This document shows, in pieces, positions 40,490 through 50,872 of a stretch of 64,000 bases of DNA; positions within the stretch are counted from its first letter, which is position 1, and each line of letters begins with the position of its first letter. The stretch is from Microbacterium testaceum (lineage in GTDB: Bacteria; Actinomycetota; Actinomycetes; Actinomycetales; Microbacteriaceae): assembly GCF_029761935.1 (NCBI RefSeq), contig NZ_CP121699.1:1240001-1304000 (forward strand). Direction: 5' to 3'. The notes below the pieces were generated by a model, which worked only from the letters and a program-made list of their open reading frames with translations, made no database searches and was not told the origin of the DNA. The position numbers and the translations under genes are program-made.

Positions 40490-40738
40490 ATGGATTGGCG
40501 CGACAAAGCAGCCTGCCTCACCGTCGACCCCGAACTGTTCTTCCCGGTCGGCAACACCGGCCCCGCGGTCGACCAGATCGAGAAGGCCAAGTCGGTCTGC
40601 GCTCGCTGCACCGTCACCGAGGTCTGCCTGCAGTACGCCCTCGAGTCCGGCCAGGACTCGGGCGTCTGGGGTGGTCTGAGCGAAGACGAGCGTCGCGCGC
40701 TCAAGCGCCGCGCCGCTCGCGCCCGCCGCGCCTCCTAA
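40490..40738 (+). CDS. whiB: WhiB-family iron-sulfur transcription factor (WhiB1/WblE type)
   Basis: An 82-residue 4Fe-4S protein of the actinobacteria-specific Wbl family. The four cysteines are C9, C37, C40 and C46; GVWGG follows at 58-62, and the basic tail RRALKRRAARARRAS binds DNA. The start MDWRDKAAC and ELFFPVGNTGPA match mycobacterial WhiB1 very closely. WhiB1 is an essential NO-sensitive regulator that binds region 4 of the main sigma factor. AAGGAG is 7 nt before the ATG. It is followed by a good terminator and stands next to pdtaS, as in mycobacteria. Confidence 0.94.
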   Translation: MDWRDKAACLTVDPELFFPVGNTGPAVDQIEKAKSVCARCTVTEVCLQYALESGQDSGVWGGLSEDERRALKRRAARARRAS

Positions 40739-40755
40739 CGTCCGTCGCCGCGCCG

Positions 40756-40779
40756 AAGCCCGCCCCTCGGGGCGGGCTT
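40756..40779 (+). terminator. Terminator after whiB
   Basis: An 11-bp stem AAGCCCGCCCC with its complement, a 2-nt loop, then TTTC, 17 nt after the whiB stop. Confidence 0.8.
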
Positions 40780-40929
40780 TCGCGCGTTCGGGGCCCTGGC
40801 TCCCGCCTGAGCGCTCCCCGCGCCCCACGACACCCCGAACCTTCGAGACCCCGCGCCGCGCGCGCGACGCGGTAGGGAGCCGAGTCGACACGCCGTCCGG
40901 ATCGAGGGATGCCGCGGGGCGGTGCCGCG

Positions 40930-42426
40930 TCAGGCTGCGGAACCGCCGATGTAGCGCAGCGGGATCTCGATGGTGACCTCGGTGCCGCTACCCATCAGGG
41001 TGTGCCAGTCGATCGTGCCGCCGAGCTCGCCCTGGATGAGGGTGCGGACGATCTGCGTACCGAGCCCGCGGCCCACCTGACCCTCGGGCAGGCCCACTCC
41101 CGTGTCGCGCACGCTGACCTCGAGCATCTCGCCGCTCCGCTCCGCCGCGATCTCGACATCGCCCTCCTGCCCGGCGAGCCCGTGCTCGACCGCGTTGGTG
41201 ACGAGCTCCGTGAGCGCGAGGGCCAGCGGGGTGGCGAACTGACTGGGGAGCGTGCCGAACTTGCCCGTGGTGCGCGTGCGCGCCCGTGTGTTGGGGGCCG
41301 CGGCGACCTCGGCGACGAGCTTGAGCACGCGCGCGAAGACGTCGTCGAAGTCGACGTTCTGGGCGAGTCCCTCCGAAAGGGTGTCGTGCACCACGGCGAT
41401 CGCCGACACGCGGCGCATGGCCTGGGTGAGCGCGTCGCGCGCCTCGTCGGAATGGGTGCGGCGCGCCTGGATGCGCAGCAGCGAGGCGACCGTCTGCAGG
41501 TTGTTCTTGACGCGGTGGTGGATCTCGCGAATCGTCGCGTCCTTGGTGATGAGCTCCTGCTCCTGGTGGCGGATCTCGGTCACGTCGCGACTCAGCACGA
41601 TCGCGCCGATGCGCGTGCCGCGGTCGCGCAGCGGGATCGTGCGGAGAGAAACCTGCACGCCGCGCGCCTCCATGTCGGCACGCCAGGGAGCGCGTCCGCT
41701 CACGACGACGGGAAGGGACTCGTCGACGTCCTGGCGCTTGGCCGGGAGGATGCGCGCGGTCACCTCGGCGAGAGACTCACCCTCGAGCTCGTCGTCGAAG
41801 CCCATGCGGTTGAACGCCGAGAGCGCGTTCGGGCTCGCGAAGGTGGTGATGCCGTCCACGTCGAGACGGATGAGTCCGTCGGAGGCGCGGGGAGCCCCGC
41901 GCCGGGGGGCGGTCGGGGCCGAGAGGTCGGGGAACTCGGCCGAGGCGATCATGCCGAAGACGTCGTCGGCGCAGTCGTTGAAGGTGATCTGTTGCCGCGA
42001 GGGGGTCCGCGTCTCGCCGAGATTGGTGTGGCGGGTCAGCACGCCCACCGTCGTCACCGCGTGGCCCTCGCGCGAGAGCTCGCGCACGATCGGCACCGCG
42101 CGCACGCGCGTGGGCGTCTCTTCGAACCAATCGGGGGATGCCGAGTCGACGATGCGACCGCTCTGGAAGGCCTCTCGCACCTGGGTACGCCACTGCGGAC
42201 GGACGCGGTCGCCGACGATGTCGCGGTAGAAGAGCGTCGCCGCTCCCCCGGGCCGCGTGTGGGCGACGGCGACGAACGAGTCGTCGGGAGTGGGGACCCA
42301 GATGACGATGTCGGCGAACGCGAGGTCGGCGAGCAACTGCCCGTCGCCCGCGAGCCGGTGCAGCCACTCGACGTCCGCCTCGCTGGAGCGGCCCTGGGCG
42401 TAGACGAGTTCACTGAGTGTCGACAC
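40930..42426 (-). CDS. pdtaS: Sensor histidine kinase PdtaS
   Basis: A cytosolic histidine kinase of 498 residues: an N-terminal GAF domain (about 10-150), a PAS domain (about 185-295), then a HisKA_2 dimerisation helix with the phospho-acceptor histidine (IREIHHRVKNNLQTVASLL) and an HATPase_c domain (DTGVGLPEG, GRGLGTQIVRTL). In mycobacteria PdtaS phosphorylates PdtaR, an RNA-binding antiterminator; the partner is not encoded here. There is no membrane helix. The GTG is 6 nt after TAGGGT, with GCGTCGGAG 8 nt before that. GGAGGG between the two could also bind ribosomes. Confidence 0.9.
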   Translation of the reverse strand: MSTLSELVYAQGRSSEADVEWLHRLAGDGQLLADLAFADIVIWVPTPDDSFVAVAHTRPGGAATLFYRDIVGDRVRPQWRTQVREAFQSGRIVDSASPDWFEETPTRVRAVPIVRELSREGHAVTTVGVLTRHTNLGETRTPSRQQITFNDCADDVFGMIASAEFPDLSAPTAPRRGAPRASDGLIRLDVDGITTFASPNALSAFNRMGFDDELEGESLAEVTARILPAKRQDVDESLPVVVSGRAPWRADMEARGVQVSLRTIPLRDRGTRIGAIVLSRDVTEIRHQEQELITKDATIREIHHRVKNNLQTVASLLRIQARRTHSDEARDALTQAMRRVSAIAVVHDTLSEGLAQNVDFDDVFARVLKLVAEVAAAPNTRARTRTTGKFGTLPSQFATPLALALTELVTNAVEHGLAGQEGDVEIAAERSGEMLEVSVRDTGVGLPEGQVGRGLGTQIVRTLIQGELGGTIDWHTLMGSGTEVTIEIPLRYIGGSAA

Positions 42427-42432
42427 CCCTCC

Positions 42433-42455
42433 ACCCTAGGGGGAGCCTCCGACGC
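42433..42455 (-). promoter_or_regulatory. GCGTCGGAG-N8-TAnnnT promoter of pdtaS
   Basis: Minus-strand GCGTCGGAG, 8 nt, TAGGGT, 6 nt, GTG. It is the fourth member of the set before the SDR, metY and Eis-type genes. Confidence 0.5.
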
Positions 42456-43083
42456 GGGCATCCGCACGAGGCGTCCGGCCGGCGCTCGGTGAGGGTGCGG
42501 GTGAAGTTCGACCGCCTCGAATGCGTCGGCAGGTTAAGGCGCGGGCGAGAGAAACCCACCCGTCCCCTCGAGCTCTCCTGCCCCGCAGGCCCGGGCGGTG
42601 CGCAGGGTGAGGTCGCTACGTCCGCACAATGGTGGACGTGGTGAGGCCGAGACGGAGAGGCACTCACCCCGCGGACGATTTACCGTGACGACGAACGTCG
42701 CACAATCGCCCGGAAGCGATCCCGTCCGGGTGGTCGCGCCAGCGCCCGACGATGCGCGCCGCGACCTCGAGGTCGGGGCCCCTCCGCGCCGGGACGCCGA
42801 TCCCGAAGGCGTTCACGCGTCCGCCAGCGAGCAGCCCGACTTGACGCGGAGAGCGTCCCTCTCGAGCGACCCGTGGGCGACGAGGTCCGTGGAGCTGGGG
42901 GAAAGAGCCGCGGTGCGGAACAGTCGACGCGGCGACGAGAAGAATGACCGCGGCTCCTCCTCAACCTCACCCCGTCGAAAGCCCTCCACAGACACCGCGA
43001 AAACTCCATGGCCCGTGCGATGACTGTCCTACTGTCGGCCTCACCCCGACTCGCCGAACGTACGACGCACAGACAGAGGACCC
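42456..43083. other. About 630 nt without a supported gene, between pdtaS and 43084
   Basis: No frame shows the strong third-position G/C of its neighbours throughout. A frame at about 42685-43023 starts well, but its composition decays and it has no ribosome site. Just before 43084 TCCTACTGT could be a -10. A decayed gene or a regulatory region is possible. Confidence 0.5.
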
Positions 43084-43518
43084 ATGCCCGAATCAGCACG
43101 GCGACGCGAACCTTCGCGGCGTGCCCAGCAGAACGCCCGTCCAGTGAGCAATCCGGGTCCGGAGCACGCCGCTGACGGCCTCCCCGCCATCGAGGTCTTC
43201 GTCGGCAACATGGTCCGCGGTGTCCTCGAGGTGGTCGCCGGCGTCCGTGACCCGGAGCAGTTGGCACGGTGGATGTCCGAAGAGGTCTACCGTGCGCTCC
43301 TCGTGCGAACGAGCCTCGCCGCCCGCGCCCGGAGTGCGCGAGGCGTTCAGATGTACCGCGCCGTCCACCATGTCCGCGGCATCCGCCTCTTCTCACCTCG
43401 GGAAGGTGCCCTCGAAGCGACCGTCATCGTCTCGGGTCGTCTGCGCACCCGCGCCATCGCCCTCCGGCTCGAGACGATCGAGCGACGGTGGCGCATCACG
43501 GCGCTCCACCTGCTGTAA
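43084..43518 (+). CDS. Rv3235-family-like small protein
   Basis: A 144-residue basic protein with a disordered arginine/proline-rich N-terminus (about 1-30) and a folded C-terminal part (GNMVRGVLEVVAGVRDPEQL, then SEEVYRALLVRT and RITALHL). It resembles the short Rv3235-type proteins found near secA in many actinobacteria; I make that link from memory of the pattern and position, not from a search. The function is unknown. AGAGGA is 4 nt before the ATG. Its end is about 100 nt from the converging aminotransferase gene. Confidence 0.65.
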   Translation: MPESARRREPSRRAQQNARPVSNPGPEHAADGLPAIEVFVGNMVRGVLEVVAGVRDPEQLARWMSEEVYRALLVRTSLAARARSARGVQMYRAVHHVRGIRLFSPREGALEATVIVSGRLRTRAIALRLETIERRWRITALHLL

Positions 43519-43620
43519 GCCGGCGACCGCCCGACGAGACCGCGCCGACCGGCGAAGTCGCCGACCTCTTCTCGCCCGCTCGCCTGCGACCGTGCGGAAG
43601 AGGTCCGCGCCCGCCCGAGG

Positions 43621-44847
43621 TCAGGGACGCCAGGACGCCAGGAAATTTCCGAGACGCTCGATCGCGTCGGTGATGACGCGGGCCTCGGGGAGCGTGACGA
43701 TGCGCACGTGATCGGTCGCGGGCCAGTTGAAACCCGACCCCTGGACCAGCAGCACGTGCTCGGCCAGAAGGAAGTCGCGGACGAACTGCGCGTCATCCGG
43801 GATCTCGTACACGTCGGGATCGAAGCGCGGGAAGGCGTAGAGCGCCCCCCGCGGCATGACGCACGAGACGCCCGGAATGGCCTCGAGGCCCTGCCACGCG
43901 GCATCCCTCTGCTCGTGAAGACGACCGGTCGGGGCGATGAGCGCGTCGATCGACTGCACCCCCGACAACGCCGCCTGCACCGCGAACTGCGCCGGCACGT
44001 TCGGGCACAGACGAGTGGATGCCAGAAGGTTGATGCCGTGCAGGAATCCCTGCGCGTGCTCCTTGGGTCCGGTGATCGCGAGCCAGCCGGAGCGGTATCC
44101 CGCCACCCGGTAGGTCTTCGAAAGGCCGTTGAAGGTGAGGCAGAGCAGGTCGGGGGCGACCGTGGCCATCGGGATGTGCACGGCGTCGTCGAACAGGATC
44201 CGGTCGTAGATCTCGTCGGCCAGCAGCAGAAGCGAGTGCTCCCGGGCGATCTCGGCGATGCCCTCGAGGATCTCGCGCGAGTACACCGCGCCCGTGGGGT
44301 TGTTCGGATTGATGACGACGATCGCCTTGGTGCGGGGCGTGACCTTGGAGCGGATGTCCTCGAGGTCGGGCTGCCACTCGCGCTGCTCGTCGCACAGGTA
44401 GTGCACGGGCGTCCCGCCGCCCAGGCTCGTCATCGCCGTCCACAGCGGGTAGTCGGGGGCGGGGATGAGCACCTCGTCGCCCTCGTCGAGGAGCGCCTGC
44501 ATCGTCATCGTGATGAGCTCGGACACACCGTTGCCCAAGAAGACGTGATCGGGGTCGAGGTGGGGGAAGTCGGGCTCCTGCTCGTACCGCGAGACGACCG
44601 CGCGACGAGCGGACAGGATGCCGCGGCTGTCGCTGTAGCCGTGGGCGTTGGGAACAGAGGCGATCATGTCGCGCACGATCTGGTGCGGCGCCTCGAATCC
44701 GAAGATCGCCGGGTTGCCCGTGTTGAGCTTGAGGATCGAGTGCCCCTCGGCCTCGAGTCGATCGGCCTCGACGAGGGCCTCCCCGCGGATCTCGTACAGG
44801 ACGTCCTTCAGCTTGGATGACTGGTCGAGGGGGCGCAGCGGGCTCAT
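43621..44847 (-). CDS. Class I/II PLP aminotransferase (AlaA/AspC-like)
   Basis: A fold-type I aminotransferase of 408 residues. Seen: LNTGNPAIFGFEAP near the N-terminus, HGYSDSRGILSARRAV, the NPNNPTGAVY signature, the DEIYDRILFDD aspartate/tyrosine region and the PLP lysine in NGLSKTYRVAGYRSGW; the substrate carboxylate arginine is in HVRIVTLPE. It is closest in pattern to the bacterial alanine aminotransferase AlaA, moving amino groups between glutamate and pyruvate; aspartate or other substrates cannot be excluded. The ATG is 6 nt after TATCCT (leaderless). Confidence 0.9.
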   Translation of the reverse strand: MSPLRPLDQSSKLKDVLYEIRGEALVEADRLEAEGHSILKLNTGNPAIFGFEAPHQIVRDMIASVPNAHGYSDSRGILSARRAVVSRYEQEPDFPHLDPDHVFLGNGVSELITMTMQALLDEGDEVLIPAPDYPLWTAMTSLGGGTPVHYLCDEQREWQPDLEDIRSKVTPRTKAIVVINPNNPTGAVYSREILEGIAEIAREHSLLLLADEIYDRILFDDAVHIPMATVAPDLLCLTFNGLSKTYRVAGYRSGWLAITGPKEHAQGFLHGINLLASTRLCPNVPAQFAVQAALSGVQSIDALIAPTGRLHEQRDAAWQGLEAIPGVSCVMPRGALYAFPRFDPDVYEIPDDAQFVRDFLLAEHVLLVQGSGFNWPATDHVRIVTLPEARVITDAIERLGNFLASWRP

Positions 44848-44853
44848 CGGTTC

Positions 44854-44859
44854 AGGATA
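44854..44859 (-). promoter_or_regulatory. -10 box of leaderless aminotransferase gene
   Basis: Minus-strand TATCCT, 6 nt (GAACCG), then ATG at 44847; a GATTGG-type -35 lies 17 nt upstream. Confidence 0.5.
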
Positions 44860-44947
44860 TCCCCGGGCCGTCGCGGCCAATCGACACCGCGTGGACCCCT
44901 CGGTCGGGCGACTCCCCCGACCGGCGGCCGGACGACGTACCCGGGAA

Positions 44948-44990
44948 CGACGGATGCCGCGCCCCCGACCTCGGGGCGCGGCATCCGTCG
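44948..44990 (-). terminator. secA terminator built from a GGATGCC inverted pair
   Basis: A perfect 18-bp stem (CGACGGATGCCGCGCCCC and complement) and a 7-nt loop directly after the secA stop. Both arms contain GGATGCCG. Confidence 0.8.
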
Positions 44991-44995
44991 TGCGA

Positions 44996-47791
<2,796 letters not shown>

Positions 47792-47962
47792 GGAGCATCT
47801 CCATCTGTCGGGTGCGGCGCCCGCGTGGACGCCGGCCTGCGAACAGGCATACATCGCCCATGTTATCCGTGTTACCCGTTCGTGACCTGCGAGGAGGCCG
47901 CAATCCGAAAGAGGAGTGCGCGCCCGCAGCGAACACACGGCGACGCCGCCGAACCCGACGCC

Positions 47963-47968
47963 TAGGAT
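47963..47968 (+). promoter_or_regulatory. -10 box of leaderless gene 47975
   Basis: TAGGAT, 6 nt (CGACCC), then ATG at 47975. Confidence 0.45.
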
Positions 47969-47974
47969 CGACCC

Positions 47975-49282
47975 ATGGCCGGTTTCTGGGGCAAGAGGAA
48001 GCGCGAAGAGCAGGACGCGGCGGATGCCGATCTGGCACGCCGAGCGGAGCTCGCGATCGTCGCGGCCGACGAGCGCGTGCGCCTGACGTCGGACGAACTC
48101 GATTTCGCGCGCGCCGAACTCGGCGACAAGGCGACCGAAGACCTCGCGGCGGCCCTCGACTCCGTGCGCACCCACCTCGCCGAGGCGTTCCAGCTGCACC
48201 AGCTGAACCACGACGAGATCCCCGACACCAAAGAAGAACTTCGCACGCGCAACGCCCGCATCATCCAGCTGTCGCAGTGGGCCGAAGACCTGCTCGAAGA
48301 GCGCACCCAGGTGCTCCAGCCCAAGATCGACGCCGTGCGCCGCGCCCCCGAGACCCTGGCGCGGGTGCGCGCGGATCGCGACCGGCTCGCCGAGCGCATC
48401 CCGAACGCCCGCGAGGTCGTCGACCGGCTGTCCCGCCGCTACAGCGATTCGGCCCTGGCACAGATCGGCGGCAACCCCGAAGAGATCGAGCAGTTGCTCG
48501 ACTTCGCCGTGCACACCGCGGCCGTCTCGGAGCGCCGCCGCGAAGCGGGCCAGCGCGAGCAGGCGTCGGTCGCCCTCGAGGCGGCCACCGAGGCCGTTCG
48601 TCGGGCGGAATCGCTCCTGGATGCCGTGGACACCTTCGAGATCGAAGCTCTCCGCGCCGAGTCGACTCTCGCCGCCGTGGTCGACGACTCCCGCAACGAC
48701 CTGATCGAAGCGCGCCTCGGCGCGCAGACGCCGGCCGTCGTCCAGGCCATGGCCACGCTGCAGCAGGCCTTGACCGCGCTCCCCGCCTCGGGATCGCGCA
48801 GCGATCCCTTCCACGCGCTGTCGTCGCTGCGCCAGGCCAACGCCGATCTCGACCTCGCGCGCGAGCGTGCCGCCCGCCCCGTCCCCTCGCAGGATCAGGT
48901 GGAGCACGCGATCGACGACGCCGACCGGCAGATCGCCGTCGCCCGCGGCCTCATCACCGGTCACCGCGGATGGATCGGTGCCGACGCGCGCACCCGCTTC
49001 GTCGAGGCCGAACGCCTCCGCGCGGGTCTGCCGCTCGGTCCCGTGCCCGAGGACCAGCGCGAGACGGCTCTCGCGACCGCGCGGCGCGCCGGGTCGCTGG
49101 CATCCGAGGCCTTGCAGATCGCTCAGCGCGACATCGAGCAGTCCCGCCCGAACGACTGGGGCGGAGACAACCGCGGCGGCGGGTACGGTCGCGGGGGCGG
49201 AATGGGCGGCGGCAACATGGTCGGCGGCATGCTCGGCGGCCTCGTCATCGGCTCGCTGCTGGGCGACATCTTCGACGGCTGA
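47975..49282 (+). CDS. Coiled-coil protein with glycine-rich C-terminus, function unknown
   Basis: A 435-residue soluble protein, very helical (long alanine/glutamate/arginine heptads over about residues 10-370), ending in a glycine/methionine-rich tail ([18 protein letters not shown]) and a short hydrophobic end ([13 protein letters not shown]). There is no signal peptide or catalytic motif. The tail and helical body recall the C-terminal half of actinobacterial TPM-domain proteins, but no TPM domain is present. It is encoded between secA and hpf on the opposite strand. The gene is probably leaderless. The glycine tail with a hydrophobic end may attach it to a membrane or mediate self-assembly; that is inference. 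Confidence 0.7.
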   Translation: MAGFWGKRKREEQDAADADLARRAELAIVAADERVRLTSDELDFARAELGDKATEDLAAALDSVRTHLAEAFQLHQLNHDEIPDTKEELRTRNARIIQLSQWAEDLLEERTQVLQPKIDAVRRAPETLARVRADRDRLAERIPNAREVVDRLSRRYSDSALAQIGGNPEEIEQLLDFAVHTAAVSERRREAGQREQASVALEAATEAVRRAESLLDAVDTFEIEALRAESTLAAVVDDSRNDLIEARLGAQTPAVVQAMATLQQALTALPASGSRSDPFHALSSLRQANADLDLARERAARPVPSQDQVEHAIDDADRQIAVARGLITGHRGWIGADARTRFVEAERLRAGLPLGPVPEDQRETALATARRAGSLASEALQIAQRDIEQSRPNDWGGDNRGGGYGRGGGMGGGNMVGGMLGGLVIGSLLGDIFDG

Positions 49283-49310
49283 GCCCGCTTTCCACGGCTC
49301 GCCCCGCACG

Positions 49311-49344
49311 ACGACGCCCCCGGTCCGAGGACCGGGGGCGTCGT
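49311..49344. terminator. Bidirectional terminator between gene 47975 and hpf
   Basis: A 16-bp complementary stem (ACGACGCCCCCGGTCC and complement) with a very tight turn, between two converging genes. It is likely used in both directions. Confidence 0.7.
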
Positions 49345-49356
49345 GTCGTTCTCAGG

Positions 49357-50019
49357 TCAGGATGCGACCCCGACGGCCGGGGCGGCCTGGGTCGCCAGCG
49401 CGATCACACCGTAGTCCCAGCCCTTGCGGCGGTAGACGACGCTCGGGTGATCGGTGCGGGCGTCGATGAAGAGGAAGAAGTCGTGGCCGACGAGCTCCAT
49501 GCGGTCGACGGCGTCTTCGACCGTCATCCACTCGGCGCCGAACTCCTTCTGTCGGATGACCACGGGCGAGTAGTCCTGTTCGTCGGCACCGGTCTCTTGC
49601 ACGGGCACCGAGCCGGTCGCGACGGCACGCAGCACCTCGACGGAGGCGGGCTCGACGTCGATGCCGGCGAGCTCTCCCGTGCCCTTCTCGAACTTCGCGC
49701 CCCGGGGGTGGTTTCGCGCGTCGATGCGCTTGTCCTTCGCCCGGCGCACCTGCTCGGAGATCTTGTCGACCGCGAGGTCGAGGGCCGCGAACTTGTCGGT
49801 GTCGGTCGCCTCCGCGCGAACGACCGGGCCCTTGCCGTCGAGCGTGAGCTCGACGGTGTCGTCTTCGAGACGACCGTTGCGATAGGAGCGGTGGGTCACC
49901 TTGACCTCGAGCGCTTGAGCGCGCGGCGCCAGGTGCTCGATGCGACTGACCTTCTCTTCGACCACCGAGCGGAAACGATCGGTGATACCGACTCCCACGC
50001 CGACGATGTTGGTGTCCAT
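49357..50019 (-). CDS. hpf: Ribosome hibernation promoting factor, long form
   Basis: A 220-residue HPF that inactivates ribosomes in stationary phase or stress by joining them into 100S dimers. The N-terminal S30AE domain (about 1-105; VKVTHRSYRNGRLEDDTVEL and FAALDLAVDKISEQVRRAKD) sits in the mRNA/tRNA channel; the C-terminal dimerisation domain (about 155-215; VVIRQKEFGAEWMTVEDAVD, FFLFIDARTDHPSVVYRRKG) marks the long form. AAGGAGGT precedes the ATG. Its position between secA and comF/lpqB matches mycobacteria. Confidence 0.94.
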   Translation of the reverse strand: MDTNIVGVGVGITDRFRSVVEEKVSRIEHLAPRAQALEVKVTHRSYRNGRLEDDTVELTLDGKGPVVRAEATDTDKFAALDLAVDKISEQVRRAKDKRIDARNHPRGAKFEKGTGELAGIDVEPASVEVLRAVATGSVPVQETGADEQDYSPVVIRQKEFGAEWMTVEDAVDRMELVGHDFFLFIDARTDHPSVVYRRKGWDYGVIALATQAAPAVGVAS

Positions 50020-50112
50020 CTGTGACCTCCTTGTTCCGGGTTCCGCCCGGTCTAAGGGCGGAACATCCGTCGCCTTCAGTCATCCTTACGCTAGTAGCCC
50101 GCCACCCCCGTG

Positions 50113-50781
50113 TCACGTCTCAATCACCCGGGATTCACCTTCGATGTTCCTGCGACGCGGCGTGTGCGCCAGCGCCACGGCGATCACCTCGTCCGCCCCC
50201 GCCGCGCGCAGGGCGCGTGCTGCCTCGGACAGCGTCGATCCGGTGGTCACGACATCGTCCACGACCACGACGACCCCGCCCGGAACCGGTCGGGCGGCGA
50301 AGGCTCCCCCGACGTTCTCGCGGCGAGCGCTGCGACCGAGTCCCCGCTGGTCATCGGTCGCGCGGGCCACCCGCAGCAGTCGCTCGTGCGTCCACCCCGC
50401 CCGCCGCAGCAGGATGTCGAGGGGGCGGAAGCCCCGTCGCCGGAAGGCCGCACGCGTCCCCGGCACGGTCGTCACGCGCGCGCCGGTGGGCACCGCGAGA
50501 CGCAGCACGGCATCGAGCGCCGGGGCCAGGTCACGCGCGAGCCCGGTCCGCCCCTCCTCTTTGAGCGAACGGATGACGCGGGCCGCGACCCCGTCGAACG
50601 CGAGCGCGCTCGTGACCGTCATCCCCGATCCGATGGCGCGGCGGATCGGGCTCGGCGCCAGGGCGTCACGGCATCCGGCACAGAGATCGGTGTCGACGAC
50701 ACCGCACCCGGCGCACGCGACGGGGAGCCAGAACGTCAGGGCATCTCGGAACGACGAGGTCAGGGCGGCGGACAGTGACAT
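50113..50781 (-). CDS. comF: ComF-family phosphoribosyltransferase-like protein
   Basis: A 222-residue ComF homologue. The N-terminal zinc ribbon is CAGCGVVDTDLCAGC (about residues 23-37), and the PRPP-binding loop is VVVVDDVVTTGSTLSEAARAL (about 170-190). ComF proteins have a cytosolic role in DNA uptake in naturally competent bacteria; in actinobacteria the gene is always near lpqB-mtrAB and its role is unclear. The start is set by CAGGCT 6 nt before the ATG, so the transcript may be leaderless. It overlaps nothing; lpqB ends 91 nt upstream. Confidence 0.9.
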   Translation of the reverse strand: MSLSAALTSSFRDALTFWLPVACAGCGVVDTDLCAGCRDALAPSPIRRAIGSGMTVTSALAFDGVAARVIRSLKEEGRTGLARDLAPALDAVLRLAVPTGARVTTVPGTRAAFRRRGFRPLDILLRRAGWTHERLLRVARATDDQRGLGRSARRENVGGAFAARPVPGGVVVVVDDVVTTGSTLSEAARALRAAGADEVIAVALAHTPRRRNIEGESRVIET

Positions 50782-50787
50782 GCGCTC

Positions 50788-50793
50788 AGCCTG
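50788..50793 (-). promoter_or_regulatory. Possible -10 box of comF
   Basis: Minus-strand CAGGCT, 6 nt (GAGCGC), then ATG at 50781; one base off the TAGGCT seen before other leaderless genes. Confidence 0.3.
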
Positions 50794-50872
50794 CTCCGCG
50801 GCGCGAGGGCTCCGCTCGCCCCGCCGCCCCATCGGGGCGGAACTGCCCGGACGAGCGCGCTGGGGAGAAGGG

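Noticed and set aside
42598..43023. Possible small gene after pdtaS
   Set aside because: No ribosome site, decaying codon bias and low-complexity sequence; kept only as part of the empty interval.
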